From Shinisaurus crocodilurus (lineage: Eukaryota; Chordata; Lepidosauria; Squamata; Shinisauridae), in NCBI GenBank assembly GCA_021292165.1, contig CM037879.1, positions 40,888,339 through 40,952,338 of the forward strand: a DNA stretch of 64,000 bases. Direction: 5' to 3'. Shown here piece after piece: positions 42,135 to 53,899 of the stretch. The notes under the pieces are model-generated. The model saw only the letters and a list, made by a program, of their open reading frames with translations, was not told the origin of the DNA and did not search any database. Every line of letters begins with the position of its first letter. Positions within the stretch are counted from its first letter, which is position 1. Both the position numbers and the translations under genes were made by a program.

Positions 42135-43387
42135 CTTCACAGCTGGTGAAGTATCTGTTGCTGTATTTAGACTACATCTATTCCAGTGGTGTTATGCAAC
42201 AGCACTAGTAGCATGACTACCTGCCTAAGAGATTTGAGGGACCTCCACATTGTGTGCATCGCTGCAGTCTATGGGGCTATGGAACTTTGCATGTCACTCA
42301 GAGATCCAAGAAGCAAGATCCTCCTTGCAGTGAGACTAAGTGGCATGACTGTTGAGGGTTGTTGGTTCTAAGCTCAGTGGTTTACCCCTCTTGTGGACAA
42401 GCTAAGGGCCAAGGGCATTTTCCCGGGCTTTAGCAGGAAGCACATCCAACAGCTAGCTTCCTTCCCTTGTCTCCTTCTCCCAGTTTCCTTGCCTCTCTCC
42501 ATGTTTGTTATTTTCTTCAGGTTAGGTCTCGGGAGAAGCATTGCTTCAGTGGATTCCATGTCAAATTCTATTTTTGCAACTGCCCTGTGCTTAGGGGTTC
42601 ACAGCTTAGCCTGCCATCGGTCCCCCATCCTGGAGCATTTGGGTTTTATGTCTGCATGGGACAGAAAACCAGAGACTTTCTTTGTTCTCATACAGGGTGC
42701 ATTCCACATTGTTTATTAGTGGTCAGAAGTCTGTGGGACCTGAGTAGTCCTTGCCATCTGAGAATTTCCAAGTGAGTGTAAACAACCAGGAAGTGAGCTC
42801 ATACGTTTTTCCTTGGAGAGCACCAGGTTGGGGAAGGCTGCTGTATATCATAAGAATTACAGGCACCACTACATTTTGCCTAAAGTGAAATTTGAGGAAA
42901 ATTTGGAAGGTCTGTGGACTTTCTCAAGAGAGGTTTTGCACAGCTCTATTGTGTCCAGGTAAGAGTTGTCAAACAAATTAGGATTTTCCAGTACCTTCCT
43001 TCCTCTAACATATACTTGCTTTCTTCTGACACTTCCATTTCTTACTTGATTCTGCTCCTAGCAAGCTTTGTGTTTGAGGGTGCCAGGCATGCACACATTG
43101 AACACTTCCACTCTGATGCTGTCATCCTTGTCAAACATTCAGAAGATTCCTTGCCCAGAGTGCTGCTGTCAGACATTCATGCAGAAACCATGAGGAACAA
43201 GAACTGTGCTTTCCTTACAGGGCCAGAAAAAGGAACTGAGAAGCCGATTTCCACCCACCAAAGCGCTTGCAAGGAAACCTAAGGAATGACCCACATGACT
43301 CTCTTCCCTACTTGCAGTCTGCAAAGATATGTGGGGGAAGTGCCCCCAGAATGTCTAAGAAGATATGTAATGTGGGGATGGTTGGAT
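42135..43387. other. unassigned sequence in unit 1
   Basis: A 20-bp scrap 'gcaccaggttggggaagg' at 42821-42839 matches the end of the short hAT MITEs. A 122-codon open frame at 42914-43282 shows no motif I recognise. No gene call. Confidence 0.4.
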
Positions 43388-43612
43388 AAGGGTGCTTCCA
43401 GACAAGGCCTTTATTGTGCAAACGCCCGGTCTCATTCCCGGAATTTTACAGGGGGTCCAGATGATTTCGTCTTCTACTTGTAACACTCCTGTGTTTTCCT
43501 ACCTCTTCTGTCTTTTCTTGATCTACGGAAACAAAAACAAAAAACCATTAAGAAGGAAAACTCAGAAGAGCTGCAAAATATATTTTAAATGGTAGTGCTA
43601 GGAGCCCTCTAT
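43388..43612 (+). repeat. unclassified interspersed repeat
   Basis: Related to 24294-24545: 'cttccagacaaggccttta', 'ggaattttacagggggtcc', 'gttttcctacctcttctg'. It also recurs at 49807-50031 through the tandem duplication. Confidence 0.6.
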
Positions 43613-43899
43613 CTTGAAGCATCCTAAGAGTCTGAGACTTGTACATGGCAAAGATCTTCATTTACTGTTCATGCCCCTCAAATTTGTTCCAGACCATTCT
43701 GACCTTACAAAGACATGTGACTGCAACTGTTTTTTTTAGCCATTCCCTATGTATGAAATTTGAAATGCAAGTGGAAGGTGGAGGGAGAAAAAAAAAGGCA
43801 GCCTGGAAGGAGAAGCAGGCCCTATAGATTTCAATTTCATTAATTTCTTTTGTCTTTTCAGGGCCTATTTATTGGCATGATGAGAATGTAGGCCACAGG
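43613..43899. other. unassigned sequence, end of unit 1
   Basis: Nothing recognised. It ends 'gtaggccacagg' at the duplication junction. Confidence 0.4.
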
Positions 43900-44120
43900 A
43901 CTCCCTCCCTAGTGACCTTTGCCATGCCCCCTCCATGATGAGCTTCCGCTGGGCTTTAAAAACATGGCTTTTCAGGCGAGAATATGGGGTGGGTTAGGAT
44001 TAAAAAAAATAAAATTCTATACTGTTTTGTTATGTTGTGTTATTATTGTATTGTTTTAACTGTACATTGCCCAGGGTGGCTGGGTGGCCGGCCAGATGGG
44101 AGATTCATAACTGTAATAAC
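43900..44120 (+). mobile_element. L2-like LINE 3' end, truncated by the duplication
   Basis: Duplicate of 37480-37700. The first 13 bp of the fragment are lost at the junction, and position 44129 just beyond carries A where unit 1 has T. Confidence 0.85.
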
Positions 44121-44306
44121 AATTTTTTAAAAAAATTACCATTGCAGAGGATTGTGCAATTAGACTAATAAAACATTAACATTAGTCCATATTAGGTGTC
44201 TTTTTCAGTTACCTGGCATTAAAAAAAAAAAAAGTCAATCAAGTTTAACATTTGACAAAACATGACTATAGATTAATCTTCAAACTGATTTCTGAAATCA
44301 CTGACT

Positions 44307-44400
44307 TTGGCTGCAATCCTATACAGACTTCCTGGGAGTAAGTCCCAGTGACCTCAGTGGGATTTACTTCTGAGTTGGCATGGATAGGATTGCATTGTTA
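44307..44400 (+). mobile_element. hairpin MITE, duplicate copy
   Basis: Same sequence as 37887-37980. Confidence 0.75.
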
Positions 44401-44431
44401 GAGTATAATATTCCTTCTTTCTAGACTTTTA

Positions 44432-44551
44432 GGGCACAATCCTGTGCATGTTTAGACAGAAAGGAGTCCTACAACTCCCAGCATCCCCCAGCAGCTCAAT
44501 GCTGGGAGTTGTAGGACTTCTTTCTGTCTAAACATGCATAGGACTGTGCCC
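44432..44551. mobile_element. palindromic Harbinger-like MITE, duplicate copy
   Basis: Same sequence as 38012-38131, including the TTA flanks. Confidence 0.85.
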
Positions 44552-45690
44552 TTACTGTTAAAAAAAAAGAAAAAAGGATGAAACCCTGCTTGTAGTTTCA
44601 AAACATCGATTTCTCGTACTGATTGGGAAGGAATTTCATATCGATTTCCATGGCAACTTAGAGAATGTGTCATTCACAGTACTAGAATTAAAAATGTAAG
44701 TTTGCTTCCACCACAGATTTAGTATAAATATTGTTGCTAATTCTTTCAGTGCAATTTTTTTGGGGGTAGAGGGTGGGTGGTGGTGGTAAAGAAAATAAAA
44801 TGAAAGATCATAGCAACAACATGATCAGGGCTAAATATGAATCTGTCTAGAAGCGAAGTATGATAGAGGCAAGCAAAATGCTACTTTCCTTGTGTTACCC
44901 TGTCATTGTAACTGCACCCTGACATGCAAGCCTTTAGGGTGTGGTTAAAAAGGACTGCCCTCCAGTGTATGAAAGGAAACTTCAACATCCTTGCTCATTC
45001 GGCCCTTGTATAAAAACTGACAGATGTGTCAAAGGTGTGATGGGGTAGTGAATAAGTAATAGGCCTTGACAAGCCGGACCTTATCATTCCATTCAGCCCA
45101 AGGTGAAGCAACGGCCTTAGGTAAGAATTGGGGCAATTAAAAAAACAACACCACAACACTCTAGATGAGTGACTTACAATATGGCTCATATTTTTCAGCT
45201 ATGGTCCCTCTAGGACCACATACAAAACTTGGTGTAACGGGTTGATTGTGCTGTAGCTTAGATTTCATCCCTTCTGTGTTATTCTGAATAAGTAAGTGCT
45301 GGACCTTTGCAATTTGAACGGTGAAATGCTCTTTCCCGTTTAATACAGGTTTGAGCAGTACACATTTTATAATAAGGACAATGATTATGTGAATGATCTT
45401 CAGCCATTCTAGTCAATGGCTGTGTTGCAGCATGGATCTCAGAGGTGAAGAGGCAATTATTTGTCTGCTGACCCACCCTAATCCCTAGACATCCATAGGT
45501 CAACTTCCAGTGAAGGATCCAATTCAGATATCTTTGCTTGCAAAACATACACACTAAAATCCCTTCTAAAAGTCTCCTGTTTATGAAAGGCAAATAATGA
45601 CTGAACTATGAAAAAAATGTGTAAAAAAAACCCCAAACTCAAAACTTATAAAATAATAAATTTTCCTATGTAATTTTAATACCAAAAAAT

Positions 45691-45980
45691 GTGTATACAT
45701 TTTATTATTTATTGGCTTTAGATTATCATATTCTGCTTTCAAAAATCCAGAGCAGCTTTACAACATATAAAAACAAAATACAATCAATAAAAAATATAAA
45801 AATGAAAAACTGCAACAACAAACACTACATAAAACTAATTTCATCATGGGCTAAAAGTATTTTGAAAGGCCTGGTAAAATAAAAAGGATTTTGCTTGGCA
45901 CTGAAAGGTGAGCAGAGTGGTTGTCACGTGAACCTCCCTGGGGAGACCATTCTATAACTGGAATTCCATAATAAACATTT
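45691..45980 (-). mobile_element. LINE 3'-end remnant, duplicate copy
   Basis: Same sequence as 39271-39560. Confidence 0.6.
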
Positions 45981-47199
45981 ATTTCTAGTGAATCTTCAGT
46001 TAAAGATAAACAGAGCAATCCTATGGGGAGGTACAGGGAGAAAACGCCTGTTCCTATATCCTGCTGGCATTGTTTATATCAATGCTATGCCAAAAATTTC
46101 TCCCACATTTTTTTCTGACCATTATCATCCAATTTAATAGAAATTGCTTTCAAAAAGAAATTCAAAGGAGAAGAAAATTTTGGAGAAATTTTTAGGGGTT
46201 GGGTTTTGGGTTCTTGTGCTTACCTTACTTATGAGGTGGCGGAGGAATATGGAAGACATCGAGGCAATTCCTCCCATAGGGCTTTTTCAGATCAGGAAGC
46301 GCAAGCAGCCTGGGAGGCTGCAGAGCAATGCAGAGATGTGTAATAGAAAGAAAACACACACGCAGCACCCTCGGCCACTTCGCAGTGATTAGATAAGCTC
46401 AAAATCACCACCAAAAGAAATTCAAAAAAAATCATAAAATGCCCTGAGAATGAGGCAGAAAAATGGAGTCCTCTTTCATGGGGGAAATTAGAGGACAGAT
46501 TTTGGCCCAGCACTAGCTCTACCTCTTCCCTGGCACTGGACACAATACTGCCTCCCCCACCCCACCCCCAATGGGACCTGCTACAGGGCTTTCAGAGAAT
46601 TAGTGGTATTAAGCACCTGCATTAGAGATAAGATGTATCCACAATCACCCCTCAGAATTTTAATGTTTGGAAAACCTTGGGGAAGGTGTTGAACCCTGAA
46701 GAATGACAACTACTTTACTTATTATTATATTACAACTAGAACTAAGAAGAAATATCTCAGAAGACATATTTCTCAGAAGAGTTCTGCGATTTTTCTTTTC
46801 TTATCCCTATAGAAATAAAAAGTCACTCTGCAGGATTTTCTCTAAATTTTATTCACCATTTTTTGGATGGTGCCTCCCTTCCCTCTTCTCCTCACAATGT
46901 CCCAGAACAATGCCAGGTAGGGTACATTGTGGAGGATGCAAAAGCTGTCAACACAGTTAATGCTGTTGACACTTGCAGTAGCAGTGCAAAAACAAAAGCC
47001 CTTAGGAAAAAGAAAGAAGCTGTGCTACAACCCCTGCCAATAGTAAGACAAACCTGTGAGAAACTGACAGTGAATTCCTCCTCTACTACCTGCAGAAATT
47101 CGGTGAAATTGCCCTAATTTCTCTACCCACAAACAGTGGAGAATTTTGAGAGGCCATTTGAACACAGCTCTTGTATATACATACACCCACATGTATTAT

Positions 47200-47348
47200 G
47201 CTGGCTCAGCTTGTCTGAGTGTGGAAAGCTAAGCAGGGTCAAGCCTGGTTATTACTCAGATGGGAGACCCCTCCTCTAGTTTCCTGCATTGAGCAGGGGG
47301 TTGGACTCGATAGCCTTGTAGGCTCTTTCCAACTCTATGATCTATGAA
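47200..47348 (+). mobile_element. 5S rRNA-derived SINE, duplicate copy
   Basis: Same sequence as 40780-40928. Confidence 0.82.
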
Positions 47349-48335
47349 ATCCCAGCAATCCTGATAGATCTCTCTTGCCTCACTGCTAGTAGTGGCAGGG
47401 AAAGAGTGATCTCTGTGTGGATCCCTGGGGGATGGGGTGGAGACTACAGGCAGTGGTGAAATTGGTGGGGAGAATTTGGGGGGGGGGTTAGAGCACCCTT
47501 GGGGGACTGCAGAAAAGGCCTTGGAGGGCCACATCTGGCCCCCAGCCCTCAGGTTGTGCTCCCCTGGCCTAGCAGCTTGTATGATATGTTTTATTGTTTT
47601 GGAATGCTGCACAGTGCATCTAGGAGCAAAAGGATTCTGATAGTAGTGTGTGAGCTAGTAGCACCTGGCATACTTAAAGTTCATGAACTGTGTTTCCCCT
47701 ATCCTAATTTAATTAATATGAATTGCCTTTCTGCCACTATGCAAAGCATGGGAATTTGGATATATCCAGAAGCCTTCCTGATAGTGAAGCCATCACCTAG
47801 CCATGCAACCTATGAGGCAACCTACAATTGGCCAGTCTAAAGCCCCAGGATTGGGGAATGTCCTCCAGTCCTGAAGTGTCTTCACCTTCAGATAAACTTT
47901 TAAAGCACCACCAACTTATCCTTCATTGTCCTTTTTTCCTAGGAACTGACACCTAAATTGTCCCTTGGAATCATGGCTTTGTAATGCTTAGCTGGCCAGC
48001 CCAAATTCAGTCATGTAGCTAGGAATGCCTGGAAGGCTTCTATTCATTCCAGGAGCCAAGGTAGTTAATATTTTGTCTAACTCCATCCTGAGTATGCCCA
48101 AAGTAGTTGCCTCCTTGGTGTTCTTAGTTAAACTCTGAAATTACTCTTGAGTCCAAGCCCTCATTGAGAAGATGACACTCTGCTGCATGGATCTGTGACT
48201 GTCCCAGGGCTGCCTGGCATGCAGCCCATTCCTCATGATCTGTTCCTATGGCTGCCTCTTGTGCTGAGCCCATGTTTCCAGGCCCAATGCTCTTCTTTCC
48301 ACTTCTTTTACCTTGATGCATTATATACCCAGATA

Positions 48336-48553
48336 CATTTATTTATTTATTTATTTATTGTATTTATAGCCCACCTTTTTTCCTGCAAGGAACCCGAGGC
48401 AACTTACATAATCATCATCCTCCTCTCCATTTTAGCCTCACAACAACCCTTTAGCCCAAAGTCACCCAATGAGTTTCATGGCCGAGCAGGGACTAGAACC
48501 CGGATCTCCTGAGTCCCAGGCCAGCACTCTCACCACTATGCCACACTGACTCT
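48336..48553 (-). mobile_element. CORE-SINE, duplicate copy
   Basis: Same sequence as 41917-42134, shifted by 6419 because of the missing G. Confidence 0.85.
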
Positions 48554-49806
48554 CTTCACAGCTGGTGAAGTATCTGTTGCTGTATTTAGACTACATCTAT
48601 TCCAGTGGTGTTATGCAACAGCACTAGTAGCATGACTACCTGCCTAAGAGATTTGAGGGACCTCCACATTGTGTGCATCGCTGCAGTCTATGGGGCTATG
48701 GAACTTTGCATGTCACTCAGAGATCCAAGAAGCAAGATCCTCCTTGCAGTGAGACTAAGTGGCATGACTGTTGAGGGTTGTTGGTTCTAAGCTCAGTGGT
48801 TTACCCCTCTTGTGGACAAGCTAAGGGCCAAGGGCATTTTCCCGGGCTTTAGCAGGAAGCACATCCAACAGCTAGCTTCCTTCCCTTGTCTCCTTCTCCC
48901 AGTTTCCTTGCCTCTCTCCATGTTTGTTATTTTCTTCAGGTTAGGTCTCGGGAGAAGCATTGCTTCAGTGGATTCCATGTCAAATTCTATTTTTGCAACT
49001 GCCCTGTGCTTAGGGGTTCACAGCTTAGCCTGCCATCGGTCCCCCATCCTGGAGCATTTGGGTTTTATGTCTGCATGGGACAGAAAACCAGAGACTTTCT
49101 TTGTTCTCATACAGGGTGCATTCCACATTGTTTATTAGTGGTCAGAAGTCTGTGGGACCTGAGTAGTCCTTGCCATCTGAGAATTTCCAAGTGAGTGTAA
49201 ACAACCAGGAAGTGAGCTCATACGTTTTTCCTTGGAGAGCACCAGGTTGGGGAAGGCTGCTGTATATCATAAGAATTACAGGCACCACTACATTTTGCCT
49301 AAAGTGAAATTTGAGGAAAATTTGGAAGGTCTGTGGACTTTCTCAAGAGAGGTTTTGCACAGCTCTATTGTGTCCAGGTAAGAGTTGTCAAACAAATTAG
49401 GATTTTCCAGTACCTTCCTTCCTCTAACATATACTTGCTTTCTTCTGACACTTCCATTTCTTACTTGATTCTGCTCCTAGCAAGCTTTGTGTTTGAGGGT
49501 GCCAGGCATGCACACATTGAACACTTCCACTCTGATGCTGTCATCCTTGTCAAACATTCAGAAGATTCCTTGCCCAGAGTGCTGCTGTCAGACATTCATG
49601 CAGAAACCATGAGGAACAAGAACTGTGCTTTCCTTACAGGGCCAGAAAAAGGAACTGAGAAGCCGATTTCCACCCACCAAAGCGCTTGCAAGGAAACCTA
49701 AGGAATGACCCACATGACTCTCTTCCCTACTTGCAGTCTGCAAAGATATGTGGGGGAAGTGCCCCCAGAATGTCTAAGAAGATATGTAATGTGGGGATGG
49801 TTGGAT

Positions 49807-50031
49807 AAGGGTGCTTCCAGACAAGGCCTTTATTGTGCAAACGCCCGGTCTCATTCCCGGAATTTTACAGGGGGTCCAGATGATTTCGTCTTCTACTTGT
49901 AACACTCCTGTGTTTTCCTACCTCTTCTGTCTTTTCTTGATCTACGGAAACAAAAACAAAAAACCATTAAGAAGGAAAACTCAGAAGAGCTGCAAAATAT
50001 ATTTTAAATGGTAGTGCTAGGAGCCCTCTAT
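49807..50031 (+). repeat. unclassified interspersed repeat, duplicate copy
   Basis: Same sequence as 43388-43612. Confidence 0.6.
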
Positions 50032-50464
50032 CTTGAAGCATCCTAAGAGTCTGAGACTTGTACATGGCAAAGATCTTCATTTACTGTTCATGCCCCTCAA
50101 ATTTGTTCCAGACCATTCTGACCTTACAAAGACATGTGACTGCAACTGTTTTTTTTAGCCATTCCCTATGTATGAAATTTGAAATGCAAGTGGAAGGTGG
50201 AGGGAGAAAAAAAAAGGCAGCCTGGAAGGAGAAGCAGGCCCTATAGATTTCAATTTCATTAATTTCTTTTGTCTTTTCAGGGCCTATTTATTGGCATGAT
50301 GAGAATGTAGGCCACAGGACTAGTTGCGGTGAAGTATATGATGCACCTGCTAGACTACAAACACATCTTTCAGTTCAATCCATATTTAGCTGGACTACAA
50401 CAAGATGCCCTTATGCTTCTTGGGCAGCAGCTTCATTTACTGTTATCAGTAAATGAAAAGAGCT

Positions 50465-50687
50465 ATAATGGTGTAGTGGTTAGAGTGTTGGGCTGGAACT
50501 TGGGAGATCCAGGTTCTAGTCCCCACTTGGCCATGAAGCTCACTGGGTGACTTTGGGCCAGTAACTGTCTCTCAGCCTCACAGGGTTGTTGTGAGGATAA
50601 AAAGGGAGAGATGGAGAATCATGTATGGTGCCTTGGGTTCCTTGCAAGAAGAAAAAAGGTGGGATATAAATATAATCCTCATCACCA
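50465..50687 (+). mobile_element. CORE-SINE (MIR-like), sense
   Basis: 'taatggtgtagtggttagag', 'ccaggttctagtcccc', 'ctcactgggtgactttgggc', 'cagggttgttgtgaggata' and 'ggtgggatataaatataa' in order. It lies just outside the tandem duplication. Confidence 0.88.
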
Positions 50688-51890
50688 CCTAAAACAAAGC
50701 ATGTGAGGTGCAGGCAAATGTGTGTTCCGGCAGGCAGCGAAACACACAGGCCTTTTGCTCTGGGCTGTGACCACTGCATGGAGAGTCTGCCTTCCCACTA
50801 GGCAGGAAGGAGCTCCTCCTGTGTAGCAGCCTCACTGTTTCTGAGAATGATGTTGACTGCCTTCAAGAGCCAGGCAGAATTGCAACCCTTTTGTGTTTAG
50901 CCAGGGCGAAAGGTTAATGGCAGCAATGGGCTTGAAAGTCAGGAAGTGGGAAAGAAATTAAGATTTAGGGAGAGTGGATTTTTGGAATGGCAAGAAAGAG
51001 AATGGATTTTGCATTTGCAGCCCATCCTACCTTCAAGTTTGAGTCTCCTGTTTTGAGGGAGAGATGTACAAATGCTCTTTCAAAGTTTTTTTTCTAGTAA
51101 TCAGGTGGCCTTCAACTATGCTTGTATCGGATTTCAGCTTTTGTGCCCTATTTTGATACTTCCATAAGTAAGGCTGTCAGAGAGAAAAGGCCATGCTATT
51201 TATTATACAAATCTAGATATTTATCTAGATATGTACACAAAAAATTATGAAATTAAACTCCTCAGCACATTTTCAGGAATCTTTTTCTGGATGCTGAGTA
51301 AAATGCAGATTAACCTAATTCAGTCAAGGTGTTCTTTATGCAGGAATAGGTTTCTGTGTACCGATTGCCTTGCTGGATGGACGGTGTGTGGTGTTAGTGG
51401 CAGTACTATGGCCACTAGGTGGTGTTAGGGAAGGAGCCTAGTTGTGGGAGGGAGAAGAGTACACTTAGCTTCACTGTTACCTCAATGTGGTTCCGAGACT
51501 CTCTGCTAACCCTAAACTCTATCCCCACAAAAGGGTGCTCTGCCGTTCAGTTTAGGAACTCCAGTTCTGTCTCCAGTAGACAACCGCCCTCGCTGCCCCC
51601 TCCTTCACTTGCCCTCTTCCTCTGGTCCCTATCTGTACAACCTGCCAGAGGATGAGTGCAAGGCAAGTGAAGGAAGCTGCCCTATCTCTTCACTCTTGTC
51701 AGTGCTTACCTGCTCAGATAGGGCAGGTAAACAGGAAGTGAGAGCAGATGGGAGGGGCAGCAGAGCCAGGGGCCTCTGTGGGTTGACGTTAGGCCTCATG
51801 CAGGATGTGGGCCTCGCCAGGTGCCCAATGAGAGAGGGTTCAGCTCTGAGGGGTGACAGTGTAAATGTTTCAGGTCACCTGAATGGGGCA
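50688..51890. other. unassigned sequence
   Basis: No gene or repeat family recognised. Open frames near 51419-51896 show no domain. Confidence 0.4.
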
Positions 51891-51894
51891 CAGT

Positions 51895-52161
51895 AGAAAT
51901 TGGCAACAATCATATAGAAACAACTCCTCCCCCTTAAAAAGACATTTGGAAAAGGATGCAATAAATAGGTGTTTCTATGCTAATACCAGAAACCTCAAAG
52001 GCAAGATGAGGGAACTGAAGGGCTTGAACGTAGTAAAAGAGAACATGGATATAGTAGGCACAGCAGAAACCCAGTGGAAGTATGAGAATAAAGGACAGGG
52101 AAGGACGTATGGTGGTCGGGCTGCAGTATATAGCAAAGAGGCCATAGCACCTGTCCACTAA
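51895..52161 (+). pseudogene. CR1-like endonuclease fragment
   Basis: Translation contains CFYANTRNLKGKMRELK, 'ENMDIVGTAETQWK' and 'GGRAAVYSKEAI'. This is the opening of the apurinic-type endonuclease of CR1-group ORF2 ('YTNARS...LV-x-ITET', 'GGVA-x-Y-x-K'). The conserved Thr-Glu-Thr is changed to Ala-Glu-Thr, and only about 85 of some 220 residues remain. Non-functional. Confidence 0.72.
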
Positions 52162-52244
52162 AAACTAGAAAATGTAGGATGAATATACTCCACTGAATCA
52201 CTGTGGAATGATTCATGGATGGCCCCAGAAGTAATATAGAACTT

Positions 52245-52640
52245 GGGATATATTTATTTATTTACAACATTTATATGCCACCTATAAGATAAAGTTGTCT
52301 GGGTGGTTTATAGTAAATAACCATTAAAATAATTTACATACAAAAGAGAACATTAAAACCATAACATCAAAAGCAACTTAAAATACAATAAGAATCAAAA
52401 TTCACAGCAACCCCAACATTAAAAGCACAGATTTTAAAATTGAGCAGCCCAGACTACAGAAGTTATCTAAAAGGCCTGGGTGAACAGAAAGTCCTTTACT
52501 TGACACCAAAAAGACCACAAAGATGGCACCAGGCGAACCTCTGTGGGAAGGCTGTTCCAAAACTGGGGTGCCGTTACTAAAAAGGCCCTGTCCCTGTCCG
52601 TGGTAGCTCATTTCATTTGGCGGGGGCAATCAGATGATAT
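52245..52640 (-). mobile_element. LINE 3' end, antisense, nested in CR1
   Basis: Tail 'atatttatttatttacaac' at the low-coordinate side, then 'tgccacctataagataaag', 'aaaaggcctgggtgaacag', 'ggcaccaggcgaacctctg' and 'gggaaggctgttccaaaac'. A related remnant is at 39271. No intact frame. Confidence 0.65.
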
Positions 52641-52984
52641 ACCGTATTTACCATGCTTCTGGCAAAAATAGGGTGATGGAGAAAGAAACCAGAGAAGTCA
52701 CAGGAGAAAATGTTTTAATTATGAATGGCTTCAACTACTGTCACATTGACTAAAAGCTTAGTCAGGTTATGACAAGGAGACAAAAATTATAGATTCAATA
52801 AATGAATGTGCCTTAGAATAATTACTCATGGAGCTGACTAGAGGGGAGACAGCCCTTCACTTAATCTTCAGTGGTGATCAGGACCTTGTATGATGATAAC
52901 TGTTGTCAGACTGCTCAGGAACAATGACCATACAAGGAAAGGCTAAAGTGTCTGGAGCTTTTAAGTTAGAAAAAAGATCACTAA

Positions 52985-53086
52985 GAGTGCAATTCTATGC
53001 ATGTTTAGCCAGAAAAAAAGTCCTACAACTCATGCTGGGAGTTGTAGGACTTTTTTGCTGGCTAAATAATACGTAGGATTGTGCCC
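52985..53086. mobile_element. palindromic MITE with TAA TSD (Harbinger-like)
   Basis: GAGTGCAATTCTATGCATG at the left faces 'tacgtaggattgtgccc' at the right; 'agtcctacaactca' faces 'gttgtaggactttt'. TAA flanks both ends (52982-52984 and 53087-53089). 102 bp, inserted in CR1 3' sequence. Confidence 0.83.
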
Positions 53087-53487
53087 TAAGGGATGACATA
53101 GTGTTTATAAAATTATAAATGGTCCCATAAAAGTGCAGATCGGGGTCACCCAATGAAACTGATTGGCAGTAGATTCAGGACAGACAAATGAAAGTACGTA
53201 CTTCTTCATGCAAGGGATTATTACCACAGAATTTGCTGGTACAAGTTTTGGCATGAAAGGACAATTGAATTAGATGACATTAGAAGGTGGATTAAACAGA
53301 TCAGTGGAGGATACGTGCACCAATGGCTATTAGCCATGATATCTTAATAGAACCTCCATGTTCAGAGGCACTGTACTTCTGAATACCAATTGCTGTGGGG
53401 CAAGCAATGGAGGCATCTGTTGCCTTCTCATGCCCTATTTCTGGGCTTTCTGGAAGCAATTGGTTAGAAACACATGCTGGACTAGAT

Positions 53488-53837
53488 CAGGGGTGGGGAA
53501 CTTTAGGCCAACAGGCCAAATTCAGCCCTCCTGAGATCCCATTCTGGGCCTCTGGGGTTTCCCACATGGCCATGCCCCTTCCCCCTGGTCCCACCTACTT
53601 TCCCCCAACCACCGATTCTTTGGTGGCTTCCCAGCTTTTGCAGAGTTCCCCCCGCCCCCAGCACATCCTTAAAGGTTGAAATGCCTTTCCTAAGGCTTAG
53701 TTGCAGGCAGTAAAATATACTGGTACTTTTGTCCTTGCCCCTTTTGCCTTTGGCCCTCCCACCACTGGGATGTGGCCCCCGAAAGCTTCTCCAAAATTGA
53801 ATTCAGCCCTCTGCCTGGAAGAGGTTCCCCACCCTTG
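53488..53837. mobile_element. hAT MITE in CR1, perfect TSD
   Basis: CAGGGGTGGGGAACTTTAGG at the left faces 'ggttccccacccttg' at the right. Flanked by identical GACTAGAT (53480-53487 and 53838-53845). The 8-mer comes from the CR1 3' end, which reads on through the insertion ('ggactagat|ggacctttgg'). 350 bp. Confidence 0.93.
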
Positions 53838-53880
53838 GACTAGATGGACCTTTGGTCTGATCCAGCCGGGTAATCTTTAA

Positions 53881-53899
53881 AACAACAACAACAACAACA
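53881..53899 (+). repeat. (AAC)n simple repeat
   Basis: Six AAC units at the end of the CR1 fragment. Confidence 0.85.

Larger units (their letters stand above)
37480..43899 (+). repeat. tandem duplication, unit 1 (6420 bp)
   Basis: Position x here corresponds to x+6420 in unit 2 up to the G-run at 41058-41068, then to x+6419. The differences I find are T/A at 37709/44129 and an 11-G versus 10-G run (41058-41068 versus 47478-47487). Every open frame in one unit recurs in the other with the same translation, except where the G-run shifts the frame. The units share the 3-bp overlap ACT at their borders (37480-37482, 43900-43902, 50319-50321). The unit holds only repeats and unassigned sequence. 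Confidence 0.97.
43900..50318 (+). repeat. tandem duplication, unit 2 (6419 bp)
   Basis: Head-to-tail copy of 37480-43899. It starts inside the L2-like LINE 3' end at 'actccctccctagtgacc' directly after the end of unit 1, and ends 'gtaggccacagg' before ACTAGTTGCGG. The ordering (complete LINE end only at unit 1) shows that unit 1's left edge is the ancestral one. Confidence 0.97.
51891..53861 (+). mobile_element. CR1-like LINE, broken, from endonuclease to 3' end
   Basis: Pieces in order: an endonuclease-like segment at 51895-52160; 'ttaattatgaatggcttc' and 'ctgactagaggggagac...cttcagtggtgatcaggacc' (52710-52890), matching the CR1 region that reads 'L-x-RGE-x-x-L-x-LIFSGDQDLV'; a C-terminal/3' untranslated part (53095-53487); and the 3' end 'ggacctttggtctgatccag' (53844-53863). 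The reverse transcriptase core is deleted. Three younger elements are inserted: 52245-52640, 52985-53086 and 53488-53837. Confidence 0.72.

Noticed and set aside
42914..43282. 122-codon open frame as an exon
   Set aside because: No motif, no supporting splice signals that I can defend, and the frame is interrupted upstream. Random open frame is the simpler reading.
37480..50318. Pairs of identical open frames as duplicated genes
   Set aside because: All recur only because the 6.4-kb unit is duplicated. They are short, lack domains and overlap repeats on the other strand.
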